This document shows, in pieces, positions 55,595 to 63,953 of a stretch of 64,000 bases of DNA. The notes beneath the pieces were generated by a model, which saw only the letters and a list, made by a program, of their open reading frames with translations, made no database searches and was not told the DNA's origin. The DNA comes from Acidobacteriota bacterium (GTDB lineage Bacteria; Acidobacteriota; Holophagae; Acanthopleuribacterales; Acanthopleuribacteraceae), in assembly GCA_002747255.1 (NCBI GenBank), contig PDUC01000031.1, forward strand, positions 40,983-104,982. Reading direction: 5' to 3'. Every line of letters begins with the position of its first letter. Positions within the stretch are counted from its first letter, which is position 1. A program made the position numbers and the translations under genes.

Positions 55595-58500
55595 TTCCAT
55601 CAGACCGAGTTATTCTGGATAATGGCATGAACGCTGTTCTGACCCTTGAATATCAGATAGCCAACAGCATATTGATACACCGTTCCATTCGTTCGGGCTT
55701 GAAAGTGGGAAAAAACATGTACGGTGAAAAATGCGACGTCATAACCGGCTCATCATCCAACGCCCTTTTTCAGCAGGCAGCCGGACTGGCTTCAACAGGT
55801 CAACGGGTTTCACTCATTGTCAACGAAGAACCCTCTTTCCTCAAACAACCCCTGTCCATCGAGGAAGCTCCTTTTCCGCTGTTGATATATCGGCTTTATG
55901 ACCGCGCTGCTGAAAGCACCGTCAACCCGGATTTCATTCATTTTGTCGCCTCATCACCCCATCAGCTTCTCGATCTCGCCTTGAAAGCCAGAAAAGTATC
56001 GGAACTGACCCTGAATCCAGTGGTTTTAAGCCTGTCCGCAAGAACAATCGCGCCTATCCCCCACCGGTACACCTTCCCCGAAAACATAGACCAGTACCTG
56101 CCGGCGGCAAGCGCATCCATTTCAGCTCCCACCAAGATCCAGCGCATTTTCTTCGGCGAAAAGCGCACCTGTATCCCCAATTGGTTTGACTGGAACCGAT
56201 CCGTCGCCTCAGGCTTGAAACTGCCGAAGGGCTTACCTTTCATGCGGGCAGCATCGAAAACACTTTTCCAGGATCAAAGCAGAACTGCCGTTATTGACAG
56301 GGTTTTTGAAGACCCGTCGAGTCCCAAACTCGAACAGCTGGAAACACATAAAGTGGAAGACGCCCGGTTCGTTCTGGTAACCGAAGGGCCTTCCACCGAA
56401 ATGGCGAAAGCCATTGTCGACCACTTGAGAGCAAAGGAAGGCGTGCAACTCGGCTGCATCGGCATAACTCAAATGAACCCTTTTCCCTTGCAAGAGTTAG
56501 GTGCTCTGATCGGAGGGATGAAGAGGATTGGGCTCTTTGGACTGCCTTTCAAAAGGTTCTCCTTCCCAAGAGCCACGTCCTTCTACTCCAGAAACGACTC
56601 TTTTGACGCCATGATGACAGCCGCCAGGCTTTTAATTAACGGGAAAAAGCTGCCCGAACAATTATGGCTTGATTGTGAATGTCCTGATCACGCCCAATAC
56701 CCCAAGAGAGAGATCTTGCTTGGCAAACTGAAGAGTGAATTCCCGGAAATGGAAAAGGTCCTGGTGACAACCGGGCAAAGTGCCGCCATTCAACCCGAAG
56801 ACGCAAACACCTTCGCCTTTGCCGGCTTTCATCTGGACGATGAAACCATCCGCTCTATCGCTTCGGTAATGAAGAGTTCCCACATCAGCGGCAGCCTGCA
56901 CGCTCAGACCAACGGCTGCAATCTCGTCCGGCTCACCACTTCCAAAACGCCGCTCTGCATTCCCGGAACCGGTTTCAAGGTAGACAGGTATTTCGCGGCT
57001 CTAAACGGTGCATTCTGCACATTCGCCGAACAGTGCGCTCCTTCAGGTGAGGTCTTCTTTGCCTCCAACCTGTCAGCAGACGAATTTGTTCAAACACTGG
57101 CTCCCGGCTGGGATAAAGCCGTTAAAGAGAAAGCTTTGAAAATTTATCTCTTCAAGGGCAAGTCTTCCGATTTCATTCCTTATATCACGGCCATTCTCAA
57201 CGGCGACCTCAAACATGACAAGCTGGAAGACATATCGGAACGGGTCGCTGCCACATCCAATACCGTATCTGAAGCCCATATTCCCGCCATTGTCGCTGAA
57301 ACCACTCAAGGTGATTCCTACAGTAACCTGGCCGGTTTTTACGGAAGAACTCTTCAGGCACAGCTTCAATCAAACGCACTTCACCTGGCCGACAGTTTCA
57401 CGACACCGGAACCGGCCCTGCTGTACAACACCGTTCCACCCTACACGGCCGCCCTGGCACAGCGCAAAAGCGGTTCAGGTTTTATACCGGAAGTGATATT
57501 TCAGTCCGATGCACCCATCGGAAAACCCTGGTTAATCTGCCCTGAGGGCGCCATCGGCTCGCTTTCACTTTCACTCGATGTCATACTCAATAACGCAAGC
57601 GCAATGGCTCTGAACTTCATGAGTAAAGGCAAAACCGTCGCGGATAAAATCAAACGATCGCACAAGCACCTGAGCGGCCGGATACTGGGTGAATTGTTGA
57701 AATCAGAACAGCGCGTCATGGATTCAAAGCTGCTTGAAGAAAGTATCAAGTGGTTTATCAAGAAGTTGAGAGTATCCGACGCCGATTTGCCGGCCTATCA
57801 GGACGCGTTAAACTGCACCAAAGATGTTCTCTTGAAGCTGCCCATCCATTTTGATTCGCGATTCCTGGACGATTTGGAAAAGAACAAAAAAGGCAGCGGT
57901 GAACTGCTGCTCACCTTTGTCAATCCCGATACCTGCAAGGGTTGCGGGCTTTGTGATGCCGCCACTCCGGATGCGTGTTTTGAAATGAAAGCCAGAACCA
58001 GTGAAAGAGTGCTGCAGTACAGAGATCTCTGGACGACCTACGAAGCGATGCCCGACACCAAGGGGAACACAATCGCCGGCCTTGAAACCTCTTTGGGCAA
58101 ACTGGGTTCCATTTCACTTTCAAAATATATCAACCACACCATGATGGGTTCAGGTCTGACTGAAGCGGGCTCTGGAGTTCGGCTCGCATTGAAAATGATC
58201 ACCTCCATGGCTGAGAGCTGCAACCAGAAAAAGCTCCTGCAACGAGTCGACAATCTGAAAACCATCGAGAAAAACATCAAAGCCAAAGTGGCCAAACTCA
58301 TCGGCGGTGCCATTCCAGACAAAGACCTGCCATCCATTGAACAATCACTGACGAACGCGGAAGGCAACAGAATAGCCATTGCAGATCTGCTGCAAAAGTT
58401 GAGTCAACAAGGTCAGAAAGCCGCTGTGGATGTGGATAATCTCAGAGGTTATGCCGAAATCGGCAATGAAATTGCCAACCACATCGAGGCTCTCTCGAAA

Positions 58501-59637
58501 GGCAACATGGGTTTGGGGCAAGCCCGCTTTGGCTTGGTGATCACCTCTGAAACGCTGAAAAACCAGATTCCCTTCCCTTTAAACCCCTTTCAGGTTCCCA
58601 CAACCCTCACTCAACCCGAACGCGTGTTAGGTTATACCTTCGGCTTCGTGGAACAGTATTTAAAGGAACTCTCGCGCACAAAAACCATTGAAAGGGCAAC
58701 CAAGAGCGGGCCGAAAACAGGTATGGCCACACACTGTCTTTGCTGGGAAGAGCTTTCGGACGACGAAAGGAAACTCTGTCCCCCTGTTATTGCCATCTGT
58801 TCGCGAAGTGACTTGCAGCAAAGTGGTTTATTGGAACAGGCGATCGATGCCAAGCTGCCGCTGAAAATAATGCTGCTGGATGAAATGGATTCCACAGATT
58901 GCGCTTACGACCCTGTCCTCAACGCCCTGATGAACAGCCGTATTTTTGTGGCGTCCTGCGCGCTGCACGAGGACAATTACCTGGGGGACATGCTGCAAAC
59001 AGCTCTGGAAACACCCGAACCCGCTCTCATTCACTTCTATACGCCCAGCTTGCAAAATGAAGGACAAAGCTCCGATCAGTTGCTGAATCGCTCCGAAAAA
59101 GCAGTGCAATGCCAGGTTCATCCCTTGTTTCACACGGACATGACAGATCAAGGCGTGCTTGGCTCGCGTCTTGTTCTCAAAGATATCAAACGGGACGTGG
59201 ATAAGAACGCAACTCCCGTACATTGGGCATTTGGTCACGCGGCTCTCAAGCATCATTTCACTGAAATCGAAGCCACCAAGGGGTACACACCCATCGCCAA
59301 TTGGCTCAGCAAACCCAAGCCCGGTGTTCCATGCTGCTTCACGGACTCCAGGCGAAAGAACTACGCACTCAGCAGCGAAATGAGAGATTTCGCGCAGCAC
59401 GCGATCTTAAAGAGCAACAAACTTCTCGAGCTGGCAGGTGAGGTTTCACCGTTTACGGAAGGCATTCGCGCTTCTCTTGAAGAAGAATTCAGGAAAGACT
59501 ACGAGAAAAAGGCTGAAACCTTAAAACAAGAACACGCCAAAGCCCTTGAAGAAGCGCGTTTGGAGGAAAAGAGGAAATTAGAGGCCAAAGTAACCGACCA
59601 ACTTCTCAATCTGACGGGATATGGAGCGAAAAAATGA
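55570..59637 (+). CDS. Giant NifJ-derived protein with internal single ferredoxin motif
   Basis: A 1355-residue soluble relative of pyruvate:ferredoxin oxidoreductase with the NifJ domain order but diverged. Domain I: residues about 30-170, with FIHFVASSPHQLLDLALKAR near 122. Domain II: about 265-345. Gamma-like region: about 420-560. A ferredoxin-like insert at C789-x2-C792-x2-C795-x7-C803 replaces the usual paired clusters. Domain VI-like part: about 860-1260, with IFVASCALHEDNYLGDML near 1125 and ALIHFYTPS. No GDG thiamine motif is present. A C-terminal coiled coil (about 1295-1345) follows. The C-terminal third looks paralogous to the 1147-residue protein. ATG 55570 has GGAG six bases upstream. 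It lies between rnfB and rnfC, so an Rnf-associated electron-transfer role is likely but unproven. Confidence 0.75.
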   Translation: MSNRNLTLIPSDRVILDNGMNAVLTLEYQIANSILIHRSIRSGLKVGKNMYGEKCDVITGSSSNALFQQAAGLASTGQRVSLIVNEEPSFLKQPLSIEEAPFPLLIYRLYDRAAESTVNPDFIHFVASSPHQLLDLALKARKVSELTLNPVVLSLSARTIAPIPHRYTFPENIDQYLPAASASISAPTKIQRIFFGEKRTCIPNWFDWNRSVASGLKLPKGLPFMRAASKTLFQDQSRTAVIDRVFEDPSSPKLEQLETHKVEDARFVLVTEGPSTEMAKAIVDHLRAKEGVQLGCIGITQMNPFPLQELGALIGGMKRIGLFGLPFKRFSFPRATSFYSRNDSFDAMMTAARLLINGKKLPEQLWLDCECPDHAQYPKREILLGKLKSEFPEMEKVLVTTGQSAAIQPEDANTFAFAGFHLDDETIRSIASVMKSSHISGSLHAQTNGCNLVRLTTSKTPLCIPGTGFKVDRYFAALNGAFCTFAEQCAPSGEVFFASNLSADEFVQTLAPGWDKAVKEKALKIYLFKGKSSDFIPYITAILNGDLKHDKLEDISERVAATSNTVSEAHIPAIVAETTQGDSYSNLAGFYGRTLQAQLQSNALHLADSFTTPEPALLYNTVPPYTAALAQRKSGSGFIPEVIFQSDAPIGKPWLICPEGAIGSLSLSLDVILNNASAMALNFMSKGKTVADKIKRSHKHLSGRILGELLKSEQRVMDSKLLEESIKWFIKKLRVSDADLPAYQDALNCTKDVLLKLPIHFDSRFLDDLEKNKKGSGELLLTFVNPDTCKGCGLCDAATPDACFEMKARTSERVLQYRDLWTTYEAMPDTKGNTIAGLETSLGKLGSISLSKYINHTMMGSGLTEAGSGVRLALKMITSMAESCNQKKLLQRVDNLKTIEKNIKAKVAKLIGGAIPDKDLPSIEQSLTNAEGNRIAIADLLQKLSQQGQKAAVDVDNLRGYAEIGNEIANHIEALSKGNMGLGQARFGLVITSETLKNQIPFPLNPFQVPTTLTQPERVLGYTFGFVEQYLKELSRTKTIERATKSGPKTGMATHCLCWEELSDDERKLCPPVIAICSRSDLQQSGLLEQAIDAKLPLKIMLLDEMDSTDCAYDPVLNALMNSRIFVASCALHEDNYLGDMLQTALETPEPALIHFYTPSLQNEGQSSDQLLNRSEKAVQCQVHPLFHTDMTDQGVLGSRLVLKDIKRDVDKNATPVHWAFGHAALKHHFTEIEATKGYTPIANWLSKPKPGVPCCFTDSRRKNYALSSEMRDFAQHAILKSNKLLELAGEVSPFTEGIRASLEEEFRKDYEKKAETLKQEHAKALEEARLEEKRKLEAKVTDQLLNLTGYGAKK

Positions 59638-59987
59638 GTCATGCTGCAGCCTCGTTCAGGCACGGTGTCCATCCTGAAGAACACAAAGAAGCTACTGAGC
59701 ATCTGCCTATTGAACGCATGCCATTTGTCGACCAGTACATTCTTCCTCTCAGTCAGCACATTGGTGCGCCATCCAGAGCCGTTGTTTCCGCGGGGCAAAA
59801 AGTAAAACGGGGCCAAGTCCTGGCCTCGGCTGGCGGCTTTGTCTCCGTACCCCTGCACGCTCCCGTTACGGGAACAGTGGAGAGCATCGAGAAACGCCCG
59901 CACCCCAATGGCCAGTTAATGCAATCCATTGTTCTGAAGACCGATCCCTTCGCCTCGCAGCGCTGGGAACCGCAAGATGTCATGTGA
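59634..59987 (+). CDS. rnfC: RnfC, N-terminal fragment
   Basis: This 117-codon frame is the N-terminal part of RnfC: FRHGVHPEEHKEAT, QYILPLSQHIGAPSRAVV and a biotinyl-lipoyl-like beta domain with AGQKVKRGQVLASAGGFVSVPLHAPVTG. It stops at TGA 59985 just where normal RnfC continues with about 50 residues that include the Gly-rich GGAxFP loop for NADH and FMN. That piece is missing from both fragments. ATG 59634 overlaps the stop of the preceding gene and has GGAG seven bases upstream, so translation begins normally. Whether the fragment is functional is unclear. Confidence 0.85.
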   Translation: MSHAAASFRHGVHPEEHKEATEHLPIERMPFVDQYILPLSQHIGAPSRAVVSAGQKVKRGQVLASAGGFVSVPLHAPVTGTVESIEKRPHPNGQLMQSIVLKTDPFASQRWEPQDVM

Positions 59988-60795
59988 ACCGTTCCTGACC
60001 TGTGATCACAGAGTCATGGTTGAACAGGCCGATGCCATCATTGACGGCTTGCGCATCCTGATGAAACAGGTCAAAGCGGTCAAGGGTTACATTGGCATAG
60101 AGGAAAACAAACCGGATGCCATCGCCATGCTGAAACAAGCGGCCAAAGACGATTTTCAGATCGAAATCGTGCCACTCCACGTGAAATACCCCCAGGGCGC
60201 CGAAAAAATGCTGGTGGATGCGATCCTGAAAAAGGAAGTGCCCGCTGGCGGACTGCCGCTTGACCTTGAAATGGTGGTCAACAACGTCGCGACAGCGGCC
60301 TGCATAAGCGCGTACTTCAAAACAGGCATACCCCTCATTGAACGCGCCGTTACCATCACCGGCACGGGAATTGGGACACCCAAAAATCTGCTCATCCCCA
60401 TCGGCACACCTCTGATCGAGGTTCTGAAATTCTGTCAGGCCGATTTTGAGAACCTGAAGCAGGTCATACTCGGTGGTCCCATGATGGGAATGGCACAAAA
60501 AACGCTGGATGTCCCCGTTATTAAAGGCACTTCCGGTATTCTGGCGTTCAAAGAAATATTGGCGCCGATTCAGGAGGAGCAGCCTTGCATCCGCTGCGGT
60601 CGCTGCCTGACCGCTTGCCCCATGTTCCTCAATCCCTCCGCGCTGCATTTCTTTGTTCGCAACGGAAGAATTGAAGAACTGAAAAGCCACCACATGGCCG
60701 ACTGTTTCGAGTGCGGTTCCTGTTCCTTCACCTGTCCATCCAACATCCCCCTGGCCCAGCTCATGCGGGTTGGTAAAGCTATGCTCCGCCAATAA
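59977..60795 (+). CDS. rnfC: RnfC, C-terminal fragment with two 4Fe-4S clusters
   Basis: This 272-codon frame starts inside the RnfC motif CEPFLTCDHRVM (a full gene has NGCECEP here) and continues to the normal C-terminus. The soluble ligand-binding domain is followed by two complete cluster motifs, CIRCGRCLTACPMFLNP and CFECGSCSFTCPSNIP. It is shifted by +1 relative to the N-terminal fragment and overlaps it by 11 bp. The ATG at 59977 has no clear ribosome site, which favours a recent deletion or sequence error over an evolved split gene, though termination-reinitiation at ATGTCATGTGA could express it. Together the pieces total 389 residues against about 440 in common RnfC. Confidence 0.85.
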   Translation: MSCEPFLTCDHRVMVEQADAIIDGLRILMKQVKAVKGYIGIEENKPDAIAMLKQAAKDDFQIEIVPLHVKYPQGAEKMLVDAILKKEVPAGGLPLDLEMVVNNVATAACISAYFKTGIPLIERAVTITGTGIGTPKNLLIPIGTPLIEVLKFCQADFENLKQVILGGPMMGMAQKTLDVPVIKGTSGILAFKEILAPIQEEQPCIRCGRCLTACPMFLNPSALHFFVRNGRIEELKSHHMADCFECGSCSFTCPSNIPLAQLMRVGKAMLRQ

Positions 60796-60806
60796 GAGAG
60801 ATCCAC

Positions 60807-61799
60807 ATGCAACATCCCAAACTCGTTATTTCAACTGCACCTCATCTTCGTTTGACAAAAAACACCTCGACCATTATGGTCGAAGTGCTCATGGCTTTAA
60901 CTCCGGCGGTTCTCTTCGCGATCTATTATTTCGGGCTTTCGGCCATCATACTCATGGCAACCACCTGTATCGTGGCGGTGGGAACAGAGTGGATGTTCAG
61001 CGCGGACAAGAAAAAACTGGGCACGCTTAAAGACGGCAGCGCTCTATTGACCGGCCTGTTGTTGGCTCTGACACTCCCGCCTTCCATCCCGGTCTGGATG
61101 GCTGTCATCGGCGCGTTCTTCGCCATCGCGCTGGGTAAAGTAGCCTGGGGCGGTCTTGGTTTTAACATGTTCAACCCGGCACTTTTAGGAAGAGCCTTTC
61201 TGCAGGCGGCCTTTCCTGAAGCCATGACCACATGGACGGCTGCCAAACAGGGCTTCTTTACCATTTCTGAAAGAACTTTTACCGCTCCGCTGATGACACC
61301 ACCCGTTGACGCCTTCAGCGCTGCCAGCCCGCTGGGATTGTCCAAATTTGAAGGTATTATGACAGACAAGATGGATTTGTTTTTGGGGAACATCAGTGGT
61401 TCACTCGGTGAAACAGCCGCTGTTGCCATCATAATCGGTGCGATCTTTCTGCTCATCAAAAAATCACTCGATTGGAGATTAATGGTCTCAACACTCTTAA
61501 CCGTCTTTATTTTCAGCGGCATACTGACGCTCTTCGTGGACAGGTGTCCCGATCCCGTGTTCATGATTCTCTCCGGTGGCATTCTCTTTGGTGCCGTCTT
61601 CATGGTCACCGATCCCGTCACCACGCCCATTTCATCCAAAGGCATGTGGATTTTTGGTTTTGGAGTCGGTTTTCTGGTTGTCCTGATTCGGGTATACGGC
61701 GGCTTACCTGAAGCTGTTATGTTTTCAATCCTCATTATGAATGCTGTAACGCCACTGATCAATCGCTTCACCCAGCCGTTTCAGTTTGGAGGTAAGTAA
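60807..61799 (+). CDS. rnfD: Rnf complex subunit RnfD
   Basis: A 330-residue inner-membrane subunit with about eight to ten helices. In the family a flavin transferase links FMN to Thr of a (S/D)GAT motif. The matching position here is DAFSAASPLG, so Ser174 stands in place of Thr and Ala in place of Gly. The family signatures FNMFNPALLGRAFLQAAFP and FMVTDPVTTPIS are intact. ATG 60807 follows GAGAG. It ends inside TAATG, overlapping rnfG by one base. Confidence 0.94.
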   Translation: MQHPKLVISTAPHLRLTKNTSTIMVEVLMALTPAVLFAIYYFGLSAIILMATTCIVAVGTEWMFSADKKKLGTLKDGSALLTGLLLALTLPPSIPVWMAVIGAFFAIALGKVAWGGLGFNMFNPALLGRAFLQAAFPEAMTTWTAAKQGFFTISERTFTAPLMTPPVDAFSAASPLGLSKFEGIMTDKMDLFLGNISGSLGETAAVAIIIGAIFLLIKKSLDWRLMVSTLLTVFIFSGILTLFVDRCPDPVFMILSGGILFGAVFMVTDPVTTPISSKGMWIFGFGVGFLVVLIRVYGGLPEAVMFSILIMNAVTPLINRFTQPFQFGGK

Positions 61800-62455
61800 T
61801 GAAGAAAGAACCCGGATCATTCATTCTTATCTTTGCCCTGGCCTTCACTGCCCTCTGCAGCGGCGTGTTTTTATCTGTGGTCTACGCGGGAACCAAACCC
61901 ATGATTCAGGCCAATCAGGCTGCTGCCATCAGGAAAGCCATCTTTCAGGTGCTGCCCGAAGCCACCAGCTTTGAGATCTACGAAGTTAAAGAGGGCAAAA
62001 TGGTACACTACGAAGATCCCGAAGGAAAAATGCCCGACGGCCAGGCAATTTACAGGGGAATGAGGAAAGACAATACGCCGGTGGGCTACGCTGTTCCCAA
62101 TAAGGGCGCGGGCTTTCAGGACGATATTAAACTCATTTTCGGATACCAGCCTCAAATTGAGACCATCGTGGGTATGCGGGTACTGGAAAGCAGAGAAACC
62201 CCGGGCTTGGGCGATAAGATAGAAAAAGACGCCAATTTTGTGGCGAATTTCGACCAACTGGTCGTCAAACCCACCGTCGTTGCCAATAAAAAGGGTAAAC
62301 GAACCGAACTGAACCAGGTGGACACCATCAGCGGTGCAACCATTTCCTCCATGGCAGTCATTAAAATTATCAATAACAGCATCACCGATTTCGGACCGGT
62401 TATTCACGACTTCATGGAGTCCGATGGTGAACAGGACACAAAAGGAGGCGAGTAA
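61799..62455 (+). CDS. rnfG: Rnf complex subunit RnfG, FMN-binding
   Basis: A 218-residue subunit with one N-terminal membrane helix (about 8-30) and a periplasmic FMN domain. The covalent FMN motif SGATISS is intact, with Thr181 predicted as the attachment residue. ETPGLGDKIEKDANFVANF is the family signature. GGAGG six bases before ATG 61799 sets the start. It is overlapped by one base with rnfD and followed after 2 bp by rnfE. Confidence 0.95.
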   Translation: MKKEPGSFILIFALAFTALCSGVFLSVVYAGTKPMIQANQAAAIRKAIFQVLPEATSFEIYEVKEGKMVHYEDPEGKMPDGQAIYRGMRKDNTPVGYAVPNKGAGFQDDIKLIFGYQPQIETIVGMRVLESRETPGLGDKIEKDANFVANFDQLVVKPTVVANKKGKRTELNQVDTISGATISSMAVIKIINNSITDFGPVIHDFMESDGEQDTKGGE

Positions 62456-62457
62456 TT

Positions 62458-63120
62458 ATGGCATCGGACAACCGCTTTCATGACGAACTCGTCAAGGGAA
62501 TATGGAAAGAGAATCCCGTTTTTGTATCGGCTTTGGGGCTCTGTCCCGCGCTGGCCGTAACGAATTCTCTGATCAATGGCATCGCAATGGGGGCCGCGAC
62601 ATTTTTCGTTCTTTTCGGCTCCTCGCTGTTGGTTTCCACTTTTAGAAACATCATTCCCAAGCCGGTTCGCATCAGCCTCTACATCTTGATTATCGCCACC
62701 TTCGTTACCATGGTCGATTTCGCGCTGGCAGCCGTGCTCCCCGATATCCACAAAGCACTGGGCGCGTTTATTTCTCTAATCGTGGTGAACTGCCTCATTC
62801 TCGGCAGACAGGAATCCTTTGCTTCTAAAAATTCCGTAGGGGTATCCCTGGCCGATGCCATTGGCATGGCGAGCGGTTTCACGCTTGCCCTTGCAATGAT
62901 TGGCGGTGTCAGGGAGATTCTGGGGAATGGCAGCTTGTTGGGGTTTCCTCTGTTTGGCGACGGTTTTGAGCCCTGGGTCATCATGATCCTGCCGCCAGGT
63001 GGTTTCTTCACCATGGGCACCCTGATTTTCCTCTTCTCGTGGTTTAAAGAACGGAAAGAGAAAAAGACAGAGAAAAAGGCAACTGAGCAGGACAATTCTT
63101 TTGAAAGTTGGGTGGTCTAA
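62458..63120 (+). CDS. rnfE: Rnf complex subunit RnfE
   Basis: A 220-residue integral membrane subunit with six predicted helices. Family signatures: NPVFVSALGLCPALAVTNSLINGIAMG and LIVVNCLILGRQESFASKNSVGVSLADAIGMASGF. RnfE and RnfA form the antiparallel pair that carries the membrane 2Fe-2S cluster and lies by the ion channel; Cys in GLCP and NCLILGR matches this. ATG 62458 follows GGAGG. It is followed directly by rnfA. Confidence 0.95.
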   Translation: MASDNRFHDELVKGIWKENPVFVSALGLCPALAVTNSLINGIAMGAATFFVLFGSSLLVSTFRNIIPKPVRISLYILIIATFVTMVDFALAAVLPDIHKALGAFISLIVVNCLILGRQESFASKNSVGVSLADAIGMASGFTLALAMIGGVREILGNGSLLGFPLFGDGFEPWVIMILPPGGFFTMGTLIFLFSWFKERKEKKTEKKATEQDNSFESWVV

Positions 63121-63699
63121 ATGGATAACTTAATTTACATTTTTTTCTCGGCTTGCATTATCAACAACTTCACACTGGCCTATTTCCTGGGACTGTGCCC
63201 CTTCTTCGGTGTCAGCGGCCGACTGGATACGGCCTTTCGCATGGGGCTTGCCAATATATTCGTCATGGTTATCACCTCCGCTTGTGCTTATCTGCTGAAC
63301 ACGTATCTGCTTATCCATCTGCCCTATCTCAAGCTGATTAGTTTCATTTTTGTGATTGCCAGTACGGTTCAATTAGTTGAAATGATTATCAAGCGCTTCA
63401 GTCCCGGTCTCTTTAAAGCGCTTGGCATTTTCCTGCCGCTGATCACCACAAACTGCGCCATTCTGGGGCTCGCGCTCTTCCAGGTCAACCGCGAGTATAC
63501 CTTTGTTGAAGGTATTGTGTTCGCGTTGGGAGCAGGCATGGGTCTTACCCTGGCTCTGGTCATCATGGCAGGTATCCGTGTGGACGCGGAACTCGCCAAA
63601 GTACCCAAATTACTCAAAGGGGTCGCCATGAACTTCCTGATAGCAGGCATGCTGTCGCTGGCCTTCATGGGCTTCGCCGGACTGTTCAGCGGCGGGTGA
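63121..63699 (+). CDS. rnfA: Rnf complex subunit RnfA
   Basis: A 192-residue membrane subunit with six predicted helices, homologous to RnfE. Signatures: NNFTLAYFLGLCPFFGVSGRLDTAFRMG and FLPLITTNCAILGLALF, with the conserved Cys of the cluster pair. ATG 63121 begins immediately after the rnfE stop, so the two are translationally coupled. It ends the kor/rnf operon. Confidence 0.96.
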   Translation: MDNLIYIFFSACIINNFTLAYFLGLCPFFGVSGRLDTAFRMGLANIFVMVITSACAYLLNTYLLIHLPYLKLISFIFVIASTVQLVEMIIKRFSPGLFKALGIFLPLITTNCAILGLALFQVNREYTFVEGIVFALGAGMGLTLALVIMAGIRVDAELAKVPKLLKGVAMNFLIAGMLSLAFMGFAGLFSGG

Positions 63700-63953
63700 T
63701 AAGGCATTGAAATGAGGGAAAAAAGAGTTTGCTTTTTTTAATCGAAACAGCCTTACCCATCCTCAAAATGAACCTTGCCTCCGGTATTTTCCAGAGCAAT
63801 TTCAGGAAACCCATTGGTGAGTATTCTACGGGCTACCAGTGCTTGACGCTTCAGTGTTAATTCACACATTCCTCACGTAAATTAGGTGGAAGTTAAGTTA
63901 TTTTTTTTTATCTCTTATTGAATAGCGTATATATAATATGCTATATTTCAAAT
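63700..63953. other. Intergenic region after the rnf operon
   Basis: About 250 bp. A weak AT-only hairpin (AAAAAAG, then CTTTTTT, near 63720-63740) may end the operon. Further on the DNA is very AT-rich, and a consensus TATAAT at 63932-63937 may serve the partial gene at the window edge, although no -35 box at normal spacing is clear. Confidence 0.4.

Noticed and set aside
59980-60792. 270-codon minus-strand open frame opposite the RnfC C-terminal fragment
   Set aside because: It mirrors a conserved rnfC sequence with intact cluster motifs and has no ribosome site or protein-like composition.
60926-61771. 281-codon minus-strand open frame opposite rnfD
   Set aside because: rnfD carries family signatures over its whole length; the antisense frame is a by-product of its codon use.
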